Assembly: GCF_900700375.1 (NCBI RefSeq)
Contig: NC_041720.1
Span: 4,399,055-4,463,054, forward strand
Direction of reading: 5' to 3'
DNA length: 64,000 nt
Source of the DNA: Denticeps clupeoides
Lineage: Eukaryota > Chordata > Actinopteri > Clupeiformes > Denticipitidae
Positions within the stretch are counted from its first letter, which is position 1. Every line of letters begins with the position of its first letter. Positions 12,163 to 24,053 of the stretch are shown here, in pieces. The position numbers and the translations under genes are program-made. Below the pieces are notes generated by a model. It had not been told where the DNA came from. It saw only the letters and a program-made list of their open reading frames with translations, and did not search any database.

Positions 12163-13467
12163 TCAGCCTATTTTGTTTGCCCTCTTGCCCAATGGACTTT
12201 TGAAGACGAAAAACGCCCCCCCAGCAACTGCAACCGCAAGAAGTACGCAACCAGCCACAACTTGCACCGCCATGACGGCAACTCCAACCACAAGAAGCAG
12301 TACAATAACGACGAGCAGAACACGGGCATATGGGGTACGCAGCCATTCTTTCATAGATGCAGATGTCCCAAAAGGTCCATCAACGTGGCTCTCATATGGG
12401 CTGTGGAGCTTGTGTCCATATCTGTGGAGGTGGGCTGACATGGTTTCCAGCGCTATGTTGTTCCTGTCGCATTTCAGCAGGCCCTGGTCCTCGTAGAACA
12501 GCGTGTCGATGACGATGATGTCTCTGCCTTGCACGAAGGCCCGACTGCTTGGAATCACGTAGTCATGGTCAAACGTGTGGTGGAGCACCACCAGTATGGT
12601 CGGTTTCTTGCCTGAGGGTGACAGAAGGCTGAGAAGTTTGCACATTTACATAATACATAGTGCATAATCATACACAGGTTTTAGTCAGTAGTGAAACAAA
12701 TGAAAGTTTTTCTCAACAGCAACTCCGGAATAGTTGAGAAAGGGACTGAACGCGTCAAAACACGCGAATAATCCTGATTAAAAAGTGAAAGTGGGAATGG
12801 TGTTGATGTGCAGAGATGTTCTAGAAGAACTTTACTCTGTAAAATTAATGAGTGCTCTCCTACAAGCAAAACGTCTACAGATGGAGAACAACAGGAGAAC
12901 CGAGTCTCTTTCCCTACACACATCATGTCATCGTTTCATGAAATAAAGGTTTTCATTTCATCAAGGTTTTCCATACAGGTTTTTTTTTGTTGTTACGTTA
13001 ACAACATTGCTCGCAGCTTCTTTTCACATGTTTGTGTTGGTGCACAGTACTGTTTGTTATATACATTTAAACTTGTACAGGACGAATCTCTACCTGGAAC
13101 TCTCTGGAGTATACTCTCAATGTCGGTTCCAAGCCGGGAGACGTTAATGCAGAACACCATGGCGACGTCACAAGCGTCCACGGATTCCACGGCCATTATT
13201 TGAAAGTCCCTCGCTAGGCGGTTCTTGATCTCATCCACGCAGGCGTGGGCATGTTCGCATATAATAAAAAGCACCTGCAAGGCCGTCACCTGGGGAGACA
13301 ATGCAGGACGCTGACACTGAAATCTGAACATTTCACAGACGTAAAACGTTAAAGCTGGAGCGCTTCGGCACTCAAGCACGTCGATTTTGAAAAATAACTA
13401 GACTGTGTTAATGGAGATGCTGGACCATCAGATCCAGGCCTGGGCTGCAACATGAACTTACCTCCAT
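12163..13467 (-). CDS. Cluster gene 1: one-unit alpha/beta protein with C-terminal hydrophobic tail
   Basis: I do not recognise a named family. Coding exons (5' to 3' on the - strand) are 13467-13462, 13289-13094 and 12611-12163, 216 residues, phases 0 and 1. The ATG lies in a perfect Kozak context (ACCATGG). It sits in an exon whose upstream part is untranslated; a further 5' UTR exon ends at 14406. Residues 1-67 hold 'ALQVLFIICEHAHA' and 'DVAMVFCINVSRLGTDIE'. Residues 68-130 hold 'KPTILVVLHHTFD' and 'VIDTLFYEDQGLLKC'. The alternating hydrophobic strands suggest a Rossmann-type fold. Residues about 165-204 are almost wholly hydrophobic, long enough for one or two membrane helices, followed by a short basic end. 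The protein is probably tail-anchored with the globular part in the cytosol (inference). An interferon-response-type element lies at 14515. Confidence 0.8.
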
Positions 13468-13808
13468 GGTGCCCGAGCGCTGGAGATATGAACGCAAAAA
13501 TGCTTCTTCCTACAGCGAGAGAGAGAAAATGGGTGACCAGATCATTCACAGAGCACATTCACTTTCATTATCTTCAGATCCAGTTCTGGCAGCTTCCCCG
13601 ACTTTAAAACCCTTACAACGTCCCTGACGGATGATTCTTCACTCAATGTTGGTGGGAAAGTGTAACTTTTTAAAGGAAAAATGGGATTGATTAGTTTATG
13701 TGTTTAAAATATTTTAAAATTTTAGTTTATGGGTGAATGTTTTTCTTTTACTACCATACTCAGAGGTTTGCGGTGCTAACTGCTGTTGGCCTGTTGTACT
13801 GTTAACGT

Positions 13809-13892
13809 GGGTTAAAAGCGGGGGACATATTTCGTTGTGTGCACCATGTGCTGTGCTATGTATCCCAAGGACAATCACGTCACTGTCACTAC
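13809..13892 (+). mobile_element. SINE family 1, 3' fragment
   Basis: Only the distal body is left ('gtgcaccatgtgctgtgct' and the following CACT-rich end). It lies within the 5' UTR intron of cluster gene 1. Confidence 0.6.
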
Positions 13893-14405
13893 GTGTCCAA
13901 TTAGGAAATGTTTTCGCTGTTAGAGACGATTAAAGCCAGTGTTCAGGAAGACACAAGCACACAGCTACAGTGCAGCAGGATGCCACGCCTATAAACACTG
14001 CATGCCCCGCCCCCTGACGTCACATACGCTCATGATCGTTTTAATGAACGTCAGAAAAAATAAAAGCCATGAGTTCCCTTGCAAAACTAGCAACAGATCA
14101 TTAGAACCATAATAAATCGTTGTACTCTTACTTTCTGTTACTTAAGTACATTTGAAGGTGAATATGTTTGCAATTGTTTTATTTTGTTCGTGCTGGAGTC
14201 GCTCCTGCTTTAACTCAAGCGCCCGGCGTGCGTACCTTCGACCTGTGGGCGAACCTGCGAACCGCGTTAGAACCGGTGAGTTATAATAGGAAACCGCGCC
14301 GAGCTGCGCCACGACAGCGACGTTCCGGATCGAGGCGCAACACGACAGTCCGGAACCGAACCGAACCGAACCGAGCGACACGACAAACAAAGCCGCGGCA
14401 GATAC

Positions 14406-14470
14406 CTTCACCGCCTTCCTGCTCGACGGGCTCTTCTTCTGCTCTTCTTCTGCCAGCAGGTCAGTGCGCA
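14406..14470 (-). other. Probable 5' UTR exon of cluster gene 1
   Basis: A 'gtgaag|gtatct' donor ends an exon rich in GAAGAAGAG. The same layout with a 'gtgag|gtatcc' donor occurs at 16951 upstream of cluster gene 2, so the exon is conserved between the two paralogues. The transcription start is not visible; the 14470 limit is approximate. Confidence 0.5.
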
Positions 14471-14514
14471 CAGCGGCCTGTGGGCGTCGTCCTTCCAGGA
14501 GACTCCTCGTTTCT

Positions 14515-14535
14515 GGGAAACAGAAAGCGAAAGCG
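14515..14535. promoter_or_regulatory. ISRE/IRF element upstream of cluster gene 1
   Basis: Three GAAA blocks spaced by two bases (GAAACAGAAAGCGAAAG) match the interferon-stimulated response / IRF-binding consensus. It lies about 50 bases outside the probable 5' UTR exon, where such elements act in fish and mammalian interferon-induced genes. Confidence 0.7.
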
Positions 14536-14752
14536 ACCCCTTTTCCGGGAAAACTCCACTCCTGCTGCCAGCGAGGTGACCTCGCACATCCACGGTCGTG
14601 GCTTACAATCCCGACGCGGACCCTGTGTGGGCGGAGTTGGCGTGGTCTTCCCGTGTCGGCGCGGGTTTGTTCCGGGTCCTCCGGTTACCTCCAGCTGTCC
14701 AAATGCGCGAACACTGGCGACTCTAAATTGTCTGTAGGTGCGACTGAATAGT

Positions 14753-14761
14753 CTGTGTGTT

Positions 14762-14805
<44 letters not shown>
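14753..14805. repeat. (TG)n microsatellite
   Basis: About 20 TG units with a slightly impure 5' edge, between cluster genes 1 and 2. The rest of 14810-15830 is AT-rich with no gene seen apart from the SINE head at 15230. Confidence 0.85.
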
Positions 14806-14807
<2 letters not shown>

Positions 14808-15229
14808 TAATTATGGATAGAATTATAGTTATATAGAGAGTGAGTGAGTTTTGGCATCCTTCCCTCCAGTGTTGTACCCCTTTCAATAATAATTCAGGTT
14901 TGAGGAGTAACATTTAATTACAATAAAAAACAGACACCCTAAATTGCAGTTACATATTGAGAGATTCATGATTAAAATTTTTATATTCCTTACAAAACCT
15001 TGCCTGTATCCTCCCGCTGCAGTGTAATTCTCAAACTGAATTTGAATATGAATTGCACAAACAAAATTTGAATTGTTCAAAGTGAATCTAAGTTGAATCG
15101 GAGTATTTACATCCCTAAAAGTATAACGCAAATTAGCTTCTCCAAATTCAATTTCAATTTTACAATCTGGGTCCTTGAGAAAAAACAGCGCAGATTGGAG
15201 CGCAGATTCCCAACACAGCTCATCACCTC

Positions 15230-15302
15230 TGTGGCTGGGCATTCGAACCAGCAACCTTCTGATTACCGGTCTGTTTCCTTAACCACTAGACCACCGCTGC
15301 CC
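15230..15302 (-). mobile_element. SINE family 1, head only
   Basis: The reverse complement shows the tRNA-like head with A box and 'ggttcgaat'. The body is missing. Confidence 0.65.
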
Positions 15303-15831
15303 AGTGAAAGCGAACTAAAGCAATCGTTTTTGTCCTTTGTTCAGTAACACTATTTGTTAAGCACACAGACGGGGGCCGAATGTTGGTCTCATAAACATCT
15401 TCTCAGGAAGAATCTATTTGCCTCCTCCATTCTACCTCCGTTTGTGAGCAGGAGCAGGTTTTTATTTTCAACGACACAATAATACCCCAACACTACCGTC
15501 ATGTAAGCCCTGTCTCATTTAATGTACCATTAAAATGTGATAAATACGTGGGGGGAGAATGAGATGCAAAGAACATTTGAAGGAAAACTAGAACGTGGAA
15601 AGGCGACCCATGCACCAAATATATACCTGCTATTAAAATACACTTTTGGGGTTATTGCCTCAATGTGGGAATTTTTGCGCAATTCTTTTTTTGTTGCCTT
15701 TATGGTTCGCCAAGCCTCTTTATGTCATGTCCATTGATCTGTTGTGACTGAACCCTGATCATAACCCTGGTTAGATGTTGGATCGTATACCATGCAAGTG
15801 GGAGGAGACCTGTTTACAGAGACGGTGATCA

Positions 15832-16720
15832 TTAATTCCAGAAGATTGAAAATAGAGTTAACATTAAAGCAAAAATGGCAAAAATTACAATTACAATTTT
15901 GTATTTATGAATTATGAATTGACCGGGGCTTTTCTTGCTGTGTCCATATATACGGAGGTGGTCTGACAAGGTTTCCATTGCTGTGATGTTTCTGTCGCAT
16001 TTCAGCAGGCCCCAGTCTTCATGGAACAGCATGTCGATGACGGCGATGTCTCTGCCGCGCACGAACCCACTACTGCTCGGCACGACATAGTCCCGGTCAA
16101 ACGTGTGGTGGAGATATGTGCATTTCTTCAGATTATATATAGCAGTGTGGAGAAGACATGTGTTTTCAAGGCGTTACCTGGAATCCCCTGAATTGCGCTC
16201 TGAACGTCGGTTCCAAGCCGAGAGACGTTGATGCAGAACACCATGATGACGTCGCATTCATCCGCGGACTTTGCGTCCATCAGCTGGACCTTTCTCCCCA
16301 GCATGCCCTTGATCTTCTCAACGTAACCGTGGGCGTGTTCACATATAATGAACAACACCTGCAGTGCCGTCACCTGAGGATGCTGCCAGAAGTGCATACG
16401 AAAAATCTGGAACTGATTTCATCTGCAGAAGCTGTGCCTGAATACGCCGGTAATGCACAGTGGACATTAGAATTAAATTCCGTGCATGATTCGGTGCCAC
16501 AGAGAGCCTTCACACAGGAAATATTCTCCAGATTCTGTTATGGTGTTTCTAAATGGATTCATTTCTTTTTCTACCTCCAGCTAACACTGATGCTGCTTAT
16601 GACTGCTGATGATGACCAATCAGAGTAAGTGGCAGGAACTCACTGATTAAGTAAAATCTAAAATCGTTTTAAAGTAAGATCCTGCCCTGCACTGGTCTGC
16701 ATCACAATCTTACCACCATC
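15832..16720 (-). pseudogene. Cluster gene 2: damaged one-unit copy, closest to gene 1
   Basis: Exons parallel gene 1: a start exon 16720-16715 (ATG in AAGATGG, two codons) and a first-half exon 16373-16178 (196 bp, same length as in gene 1). The latter holds 'VTALQVLFIICEHAHG' and 'DVIMVFCINVSRLGTDVQ'. The second-half exon reads 'HHTFDRDYVVPSSS', 'VIDMLFHEDWGLLKC' and a hydrophobic tail 'KIVIVIFAIFALMLTLF', with its stop at 15832. The start of that exon, which should encode the 'KPTILVVL' strand, is gone. Only about 50 bases separate the two halves, against 482 in gene 1, and no in-frame acceptor is visible. A deletion through the intron end and the exon start explains this. A 5' UTR exon (donor at 16951) and an ISRE-like site at 17077 remain. 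A truncated product ending in the intron is possible. Confidence 0.7.
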
Positions 16721-17076
16721 TTGTCTGGAAGTATGGACAAATGCTTCTTCCTGCAACAAAGGAGGAAAACTGTAATGTAATTTAAGTGAAACCGTGCATG
16801 TTTACAATGATCTTGTATTAAACAGACAAATGACACGTGCCATTATGAACAAATCATTTTAAAGAAAATCGAATGTGTTGCATTTCATAGGAAGTAAAAT
16901 TGCACATCTTTTGCATGTCTGCATTGCAAATCTTCAGAAATCACGGATACCTCACAGCAGTCTTCCCACGGAGCTCCTCTTCTTATTATTATTCTTCTGC
17001 CACCTCGTCCGCCCGTGGGACCTTCTGCCTACCACCTGCGATGCATTTGCAGGCGACGCCTAGTTTCTGGATAACT

Positions 17077-17087
17077 GAAAGCGAAAA
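17077..17087. promoter_or_regulatory. ISRE-like element upstream of cluster gene 2
   Basis: GAAAGCGAAAA, a perfect GAAANNGAAA core, lies just outside the 5' UTR exon that ends at 16951. Confidence 0.6.
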
Positions 17088-17104
17088 TCGACTTCCGCGT
17101 TCGT

Positions 17105-17160
17105 TATCTTTACTTTATTTTGCAGAAGCTTTTATCCAAAGCGACTTACAGGAGGTTATC
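17105..17160 (+). mobile_element. Short SINE-tail-like fragment
   Basis: The block 'gcttttatccaaagcgactt' recurs at 32817-32870 and, inverted, at 36605-36655. It is a common 3' tail of fish SINE or LINE copies. Confidence 0.45.
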
Positions 17161-17746
17161 TGTCATCTGATCAGGTCTGGGCTGCTAAAAGGAATGTCAT
17201 TGTCGCGGCGTGTCAACGACACCAAATCCACGCATTAGGCAGGCGAGGGAAACAGATGGACCGATCCAGAACTGTGTTCAGATCTTGGCCGGTAGGCCCA
17301 GTTTTTCCAGTTTCCTTTCAAAAGAAGTTACAGGACACCATTCCCATGAACAGGTTGGTGAGGAACAAACCAACACTAAACAGTCGTGTTGGACAGCTGA
17401 AGGTCATGCGGCATGTGGTGTCATCTTCAAATTAGGACATGTTTTAGTATAGCATAGGTGATGCAAAGTTCTTAAGAAATGACATGGCCTAACAACATTG
17501 TAGTAGCCTTTTACTTCATTAGTTACTGGTTGTGATTGTGTGATTTTCCAAAATGCTGCAGAAGCAAATGGTTAGTGAGTAATAACCACTTTAAATTCAT
17601 GTTTGGGCTACAAAAAATTACTGAAAATGATAAAATTCCCCAAAATGCAGACTTGCGTTCCTCAGCCTTCTTCTTTTAACACATGTTGCTTCAGACAGGA
17701 GTATTAATAATAGCCCAATAAAGCTCGTTCTTGGGTGGTGTAGGGT

Positions 17747-17842
17747 GCTAGTAGCCTAGTGTGTGAGACACTCACCACAAGGTCCCAGGTTCAAACCCCA
17801 CTTACTACCATTGTGTCCCTGAGCAGGACACTTAACCCATTA
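17747..17842 (+). mobile_element. SINE family 2, partial
   Basis: Head and 'ccattgtgtccctgagcagg' body present, tail absent. The following 17.85-18.55 kb is AT-rich with no gene seen. Confidence 0.65.
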
Positions 17843-18566
17843 GTAGTGCAGAAATTGTCCCATGATGACCAGTTTATTTGAGAAATACCCATTTGCATCG
17901 TGAGGAAACACAAATGTGTGTTCAAAATAAACTATCCACACACATATAGCAACTATCAAGAGTGCTCATTTATTGAGTATTTACACAAAATGTGCATATT
18001 TTAAACACAACGCAGCAGTGAAACGGGGCATATACTACACCATTATCAAGTGACAACAGTTATTGACTAAAATTGAATCATGGCTGTGTGAAAATTAAAG
18101 CGTTATAATCCTTAATGAGAAACTATCATCTCGTGCATCACCAATGATGAAATAACTCCATCTCTGACCCAGTTGTTCCTCATCTTTGTTCAGCTAGCAG
18201 CTGCTTAACATGATGTTGCAAATGCAAAATGATATCTAAAAAGACAGTTCAGCCTATTCACATGACTTATACAATTTTATCAATTAAAACATTTCAAATA
18301 TATAACTTGAATCATTGATTCAGTGAAAGGATAATCTGATTCATAATCTAACGATTAACAATAATTGACAATTAAACCCATTGTATTAATTAAATAAGTA
18401 AAAAGCAGCACTTACTTGGTCTACACACCATGAAATGTCTTATTTAACACAAATTCACTCTTTATGGCCTGGTAAATCATCTTAAACTAGACTCCTACAT
18501 TCTAGTTATTGCTCCTAAACATTATATCCACAGATGATGATCTTCCACTGCTGTTCTGTGAACATG

Positions 18567-20378
18567 CTAACCAAATCGATACCAGTTAACAGAACACATT
18601 TGATATGCATAATAATATGAAAAACACAAGGGTTGAAGTGATCTGCGCAATGATCTGCGCAAAATGTAAACTACACACAAGCATGAGAACACCAAACAGA
18701 CTTTACATTTATATGGTCGTAAAACTTGGTTGAAGCGCTGTTGGAAACAAGTGAAAAAGAAGGTCAGTGCTGTATGCAGTTGACCACACTGTCAGTGATT
18801 TACATTAATATAAGCTGTCATGGCCATTATTAAAACGATGCTGGACTCCATTTTACCATCTTGTTCTACACCTTTAGGAGTTGAGGAGACTTTTGACATG
18901 TTCGGTGGACAAATTACCTGAAAACTTCTGATTTGAGCCACTAAGGTTCGGAAGAGCCTCTGAACCAACCCAGTTGCCTTTAAAAATATTAAACACACAT
19001 ATGTAATACCATGTACATTTCTAGTTAGGATAATATTAACTGATGCATTCACTGAAAACACATCATGAATATAGTGCTGGGCAATGCTTGAGCCACTCCT
19101 ACTGCTTTAAAAGTGAAGTACATAAAGTGAAGTGATAGTCATTGTGATACACAGCATCACAGCACATGGTGCAAACAGTGAAATGTTTCCTCTGCATTTA
19201 ACCCATCGCCCTCAGTGGGCAGCCACGACAGGCGCCCGGGGAGCAGTGTGTGGCGATGGTGCTTTGTTCAGTGACACTTCAGTGGCACCTTGGCGGATCG
19301 GGATTTGAACCGGCAACCTTCTGATTACGGGGCCGCTTCCTTAACCGCTAGGCCACCACTGCCCACTTTCAAAGCAAAATATGACAAAATGAGAAAACAA
19401 ACCATTAATAAAAAACGTACTTCTTGCTCTTTCGCTGGGACGTTGTCATTGCTTTCCCACGCGGCTTTCATAGACTGCAAAGAAAAAGGGAATTTAGAGG
19501 TGCGGCGGTCAGTGGACCAGACAAATAGCAAACCCTGGGCATCTTCAGGTACGCGCCAGCAGCACTCTCTACAGTACCGTGGGCTCCACAGGGCCTTCAG
19601 GACCAGCTAGTGCATCACATTCATGTCTGATGATTGATGGTTGAATCCCAATCATCACTACAGCAATACGCCTAGAGGGTAACGCATCCTCCAACCTTAC
19701 TTAGCATCATTGTGTACCTGAGCAAGTGTCTCCAGGGGGACTGTCCCTGTAACTAGGATAAGAGTGTCTGAGAAATGGCATAAATGTATTCTACAGTATA
19801 AAGTCTTGTGTCAAACCAAAGGCGCAAGAATGGGCTGTTGTGATTGGGGAGGCGATTACTGCCTTTCAGAACTTCAAGAGGAAAAAAGCCAGACCTGTAT
19901 CTTCTGGAGAATGTTCTGGTGGGCCACATGGTTCCTGCTGCACTCCAGCAGCCCTTGGTCTTCATAGAAAAGGCAGTCGACCAGGTAAATGTCCCTGCCT
20001 TCGACAAACCTTCTGCTGTCTGGTACCACATAATCTGGATCAAAGGTGTGGTGCATCAAGACCAAGATGACAGGTTTTGACTCTGTACAAAGAGTATGAT
20101 AACATGATTATTAACATAAAATATTATCATATAAGTATGTAATTATGTAGATGTGTGTTTTATATTTGTGCCAAGTTGATTATAGCTGATTATCAACCTG
20201 GAATTTTCCCTAGAGCTGCGTCAATGTCGGTTCCGATGCGAGAAACAAGGGGACAGAAGGCCAGGATGAAATTACTCTCTTCCAGAGTGGACGACTCGGC
20301 TTCACCCCTCAGCCACACATTTTCTACGGGCACATGGTGGCTTTGGGTTTTTCCACAAAACACGACGAAGTATTTCAT
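18567..20378 (-). CDS. Cluster gene 3: one-unit protein with hydrophobic last exon
   Basis: Family not recognised. Exons (5' to 3') are 20382-20198 (ATG at 20378), 20082-19895, 19474-19421, 18977-18918 and 18737-18567. All phases agree and give 217 residues. Residues 1-123 are the unit: 'MKYFVVFCGKTQSHH', 'NFILAFCPLVSRIGTDID', 'KPVILVLMHHTFDPDYVVP' and 'LVDCLFYEDQGLLEC'. Exons 3 and 4 encode a short polar linker and an amphipathic stretch. The last exon has a strong pyrimidine tract and 'VCLVFSCLCVVYIL' flanked by basic residues, a likely membrane anchor. The first two exons are solid. The last two rest on splice signals and phase only. A 5' UTR exon ends at 21486 with an ISRE-like site beside it. 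The core-2 donor 'gtctgg' is shared with genes 4 and 5. Confidence 0.7.
19122..19366 (-). mobile_element. SINE family 1, near full length
   Basis: Inverted copy with B box 'gatttgaaccggcaacc' and A-box side 'ttaaccgctaggccaccac'. It sits in an intron of cluster gene 3, just past the exon at 19421. Confidence 0.8.
19640..19790 (+). mobile_element. SINE family 2, diverged
   Basis: Shares 'gggactgtccctgtaact' and the tail 'ggataagagtgtctgagaaa' with the 4376 copy; the head is eroded. Confidence 0.55.
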
Positions 20379-20544
20379 GTTTCTGAAACATGATCAGAAA
20401 TACCACTTATCACAATACATGAACTTGACAGCAACACAAAAGGATCAGTCAATTTGAATCGAGTCTCCAATCTTGCAAAGCAATTAACATAACCTTAAAA
20501 AGGAACAAACCTCTTAATTCTGAACAGCTTTGGGGAAAAAAATA

Positions 20545-20877
20545 ATGACAAATTTGGGTTGAGAAATTATTTAGTGTATCTATGTCTAAATCAGCTGATC
20601 CTCAAAAATGCACCTGTTGTGTTGGCTCTTGAGTTTTATGCCTGGAAAATTATTTGAACCCCTGCTAATTTTGGGGGATCAAATACTTATTTCATTAATG
20701 AAAATGCTAATTAATTTTGAACTATTTTGCAATGCATTTTTTGATATTATTCTGTCTCTCACTGTTCAAATAAACCTACCAAGGGCCAGTGGAGGGCCGA
20801 GCAGGTAAGGAAGCGGACCTGTAATCGGAAGGTTGCCAGATGACAAATTTGGGTTGAGAAATTGTGTTGTGTATATA
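20545..20877. repeat. Direct-repeat pair around a composite repeat
   Basis: A block of about 55 bases at 20545-20599 ('atgacaaatttgggttgaga' ... 'tctaaatcagctga') recurs at 20839-20877 and continues at 21257-21275, split by the Tc1 derivative. Between the two copies lies a stretch of about 230 bases. It has a 'gggggatcaaatacttattt' module and a family-1 SINE head, and it recurs at 23189-23480. Confidence 0.55.
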
Positions 20878-21256
20878 CAGTACAGGCCAAAAGTTTGGAC
20901 ACACCTTGTCATTCAATGTGTTTTCTTTATTTTCATGACCATTTACGTTGGTAGATTCTCACTGAAGGCATCAAAACTATGAATGAACACATGTGGAGTT
21001 ATGTACTTAACAAAAAGTGGAGACCTGACCTTTGACCCAGTCACCGGACCTGAACCCAGTCGAGATGGTTTGGGGTGAGCTGGACCGCCTAATGAAGGCA
21101 GAGTGTGAAGGTTTTCAGTTATTTTACCTTTTTTTGTTAAGTACATAACTCCACATGTGTTCATTCATAGTTTTGATGCCTTCAGTGAGAATCTACCAAC
21201 GTAAATGGTCATGAAAATTGAACAAGAAGGTGTGTCCAAACTTTTGGCCTGTACTG
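20878..21256. mobile_element. Tc1-like deletion derivative with long inverted ends
   Basis: Starts 'cagtacaggccaaaagtttg' and ends with its inverse, flanked by TA. The terminal inverted repeats run well over 100 bases on each side. The middle keeps only a scrap of transposase, 'SPDLNPVEMVWGELDR', near 21040-21090. Sister copies are at 22151 and 27403. Confidence 0.8.
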
Positions 21257-21485
21257 TATGTCTAAATCAGCTGACGACCCCCCCTTCTGATGACCATAAT
21301 ACAAACAACGTGACTGGTAAACCATCCAGTTTAACAATTTAATGCACGTTGCAATGTTGTTGCACTTTGATCCATAAGTGCAATGCATGTATCCTACACG
21401 TCACACTGAAGATATGGATAAAAGTGTGGTTATGCTTGACAATATTTCTAAAAAAAAAAAAAAAAACACCAAAAGCAGCACTCAC

Positions 21486-21530
21486 CCGCGTGAACGTGTG
21501 TATCTTCTGAGACTGAGACCGACCCTGTCC
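21486..21530 (-). other. Probable 5' UTR exon of cluster gene 3
   Basis: The exon ends at 21486 with a 'cgg|gtgagtg' donor and lies directly beside the ISRE-like site at 21548. The upstream limit is approximate. Confidence 0.5.
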
Positions 21531-21547
21531 CCGCGAACACGCGTCCT

Positions 21548-21558
21548 CTTTCACTTTC
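21548..21558. promoter_or_regulatory. ISRE-like element upstream of cluster gene 3
   Basis: On the - strand it reads GAAAGTGAAAG, a perfect GAAANNGAAA core. The flanking 21.56-21.66 kb is GC-rich with CRE-like TGACGTCA. Confidence 0.65.
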
Positions 21559-22150
21559 GTCTTCCTGGTGGCCGCACGGCGTGACGCAGCACGTCAACAC
21601 GCGGCCGGGCCGTGACGGCTGACGTCAAACTGACGCGGATAAAACTAACGGAGCTTGAAACGGATGAAGCGTGAAAGTTGGGCAGCGTAGAAGGATACTT
21701 TTAAGGCGTGTTCGGGCACCTCCGAAATGCGCTTGTTCGCCTGTCAGAAGCTCTCTACGAGATCGATGTGTCTGCGCTCTCTGTCAGCACGTCTGGTCCT
21801 CAGATGAGTACAACAGAGATGTCACATTCCACGTCCGTGGACAGGTTTTATTAGGACGACAGAGACCGATTTGAGCCGCGTCACTCGGTGTTGCCAGGTT
21901 GGACGGGGTTGCGTTTGTAATCACAGCCGCATATTTGGCAACCCTGCTTGCACTACTTTGCGCATGGGACACAAGATATGTGAGATAAGATAAACGGACA
22001 ACGAAATTTAAGGTGCAGTCGACTCAGTGTGGGGCATGTAGTTAAAACAGGAAATAGTACTAAACATAACATATAATGGATTTTTACAGTCTATTGCACT
22101 TTACTTCGCTTAGTGAGGTGGTATTGCATTTTATGGAGCTATACTACACA

Positions 22151-22656
22151 CAGTACAGGCCAAAAGTTTGGACACACCTTCTCATTCAATGTTTTTTCTT
22201 TATTTTCATGACCATTTACGTTGGTAGATTCTCACTGAAGGCATCAAAACTATGAAAGAACACATGTGGAGTTATGTACTTAACAAAAAGTGGAGACCTG
22301 ACCTCCACAGTCACCGGACCTGAACCAAATCCAGATGGTTTGGGGTGAGCTGGACCAACAAGTGCTAAACACCTCTGGGAACTCCTTCAAGACTGTTGGA
22401 GAACCATTTCAGGTGACGACCTCTTGAAGCTCATCGAGAGAATGCCAAGAGTGTGCAAAGCAGTAATCAGAGCAAAGAAACTAGAATATAAAACATGATT
22501 TTCACTTATTTCACCATTTTTTGTTAAGTACATAACTCCACATGTGTTCATTCATAGTTTTGATGCCTTCAGTGAGAATCTACCAACGTAAATGGTCATG
22601 AAGATAAAGAAAACACATTGAACGAGAAGGTGTGTCCAAACGTTTGGCCTGTACTG
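22151..22656. mobile_element. Tc1-like deletion derivative
   Basis: Same termini as the 20878 element. A longer piece of transposase C-terminus is visible: 'MVWGELDQ', then 'DDLLKLIERMPRVCKA' in a shifted frame. Non-autonomous. Confidence 0.8.
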
Positions 22657-22659
22657 TAT

Positions 22660-23950
22660 ATGAATAAGTTTATTTTGAGTTTAGAGTCTGATGGCCAAAG
22701 CTGGAAGCGGCAATGACCGGGCTGTAATGAGTCCTGTGAAATGTCTATTGCTTTTTTGTGGCTGAGCAGATGACCCTGTGGAGCACCTTCATTTCAGAGG
22801 AAGTGCAGCTTCCATACCACACACATAGGGACGTACACTTTCTGTGGAACAGTGGTAGGAGGCGAGGAGCGGATTCTTGGGGAGCTGTTTTTCCTGAGAA
22901 TACTCAGAAAGTACAGCAGTCTCTGCTGCGCCTTCATCAGCAGCTCCTCAGTTTTCGCCGCTCCAGGTCAGGTCTGGCCCAGGAACTTGGGGACACTGAG
23001 ACCCCCTCCACAGAGTAGCTGCATGTCACTTTTATTTTTCCTGTAGTCAGAAGTGGATTTAAATAGCCAAGTATTAGGAAGGAACTAAAATGTCACAGCT
23101 AGTATAGCTAATATAAGTGACTATGTAATAACTGCATGTGATATTCGTCATTGCTTCTTTGCCTCATTCCTGTTGTGTGGACTCGTGCTCGGGCTCTTGA
23201 GTTTTATCCCTGGAAAATTATTTGAACCCCTGCTGATTTTGGGGGATCAAATACTTATTTCTTTAATGAAAATGCAAATTCATTTCTAATTATTTTGCAA
23301 TGCATTGTTTGTTATTATTCTGTCTCTCACTGTTCAAATAAACCTACCAAGGGCCAGTGGAGGGCCTAGCAGGTAAGGAAGTGGACCTTTAATCGGAAGA
23401 TTGCTGGTTCGAATCCTGAGCCACCACGGTGTCACTGTGGCTGCGCTGCAGTGTTGCACAATGACAATCACTTCACTTTGACCATAGAAATTATAGACGG
23501 ATCATTTCTTTGTTAGTGGGCAAACTTACAAAATCAAATAAAATTTCCCTGACTGTATAATAGTCAAACAGACAAAACAACTGGAAATTCCTTAAAGGTT
23601 ATAGTCATTTTATTCCTGAAGTACCAAAGGAATTAAATATTTGTTCAGATTTTATCTCCATTTTTCGCTCTGAAAATGGGAAGAATTATCTCAGAATTAT
23701 CTTAACATTTTCAGACAGGATGAAGTCCAAGACCCGATCCGGAGTTTCACCAACGTCAATCCTGGAATTTCTCCATGATTGCTGGTTTACCTTTAACAGG
23801 ACACAAATACAAAATTTGAGATGTTTATGCTCAAATATTGTGCTACAAAAAGATGAATTCATAATGATAGCAAGCCATATATAAAAGATGAGGCTGGTCA
23901 GCATGCACTGAAATAAAAATATGATATTAACCTTTGCTCCTCTTGGAGAA
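22660..23950. other. Region between cluster genes 3 and 4
   Basis: No gene supported. It contains the second copy of the composite repeat with a SINE (23189-23482). Low-complexity AT-rich DNA follows, which may hold the unresolved 3' UTR of cluster gene 4. Confidence 0.4.
23352..23482 (+). mobile_element. SINE family 1, shortened
   Basis: Head with A and B boxes ('ggttcgaatcctga') and the extreme 3' part, with an internal deletion. Confidence 0.65.
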
Positions 23951-24053
23951 GTGTCATTAAACCTTCAAAAAAGTATAATAAGAGGAACATTTGGTCATAA
24001 GTTCAACACAAGCAAACCGAGATAGGGGTGGGAAATTATGTAAACTTCCAGAC

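Noticed and set aside
14168-14737. 189-residue + strand open frame over the cluster gene 1 promoter
   Set aside because: It is Arg/Pro/Ser-rich from GC composition and lies antisense to the UTR exon and ISRE of cluster gene 1.
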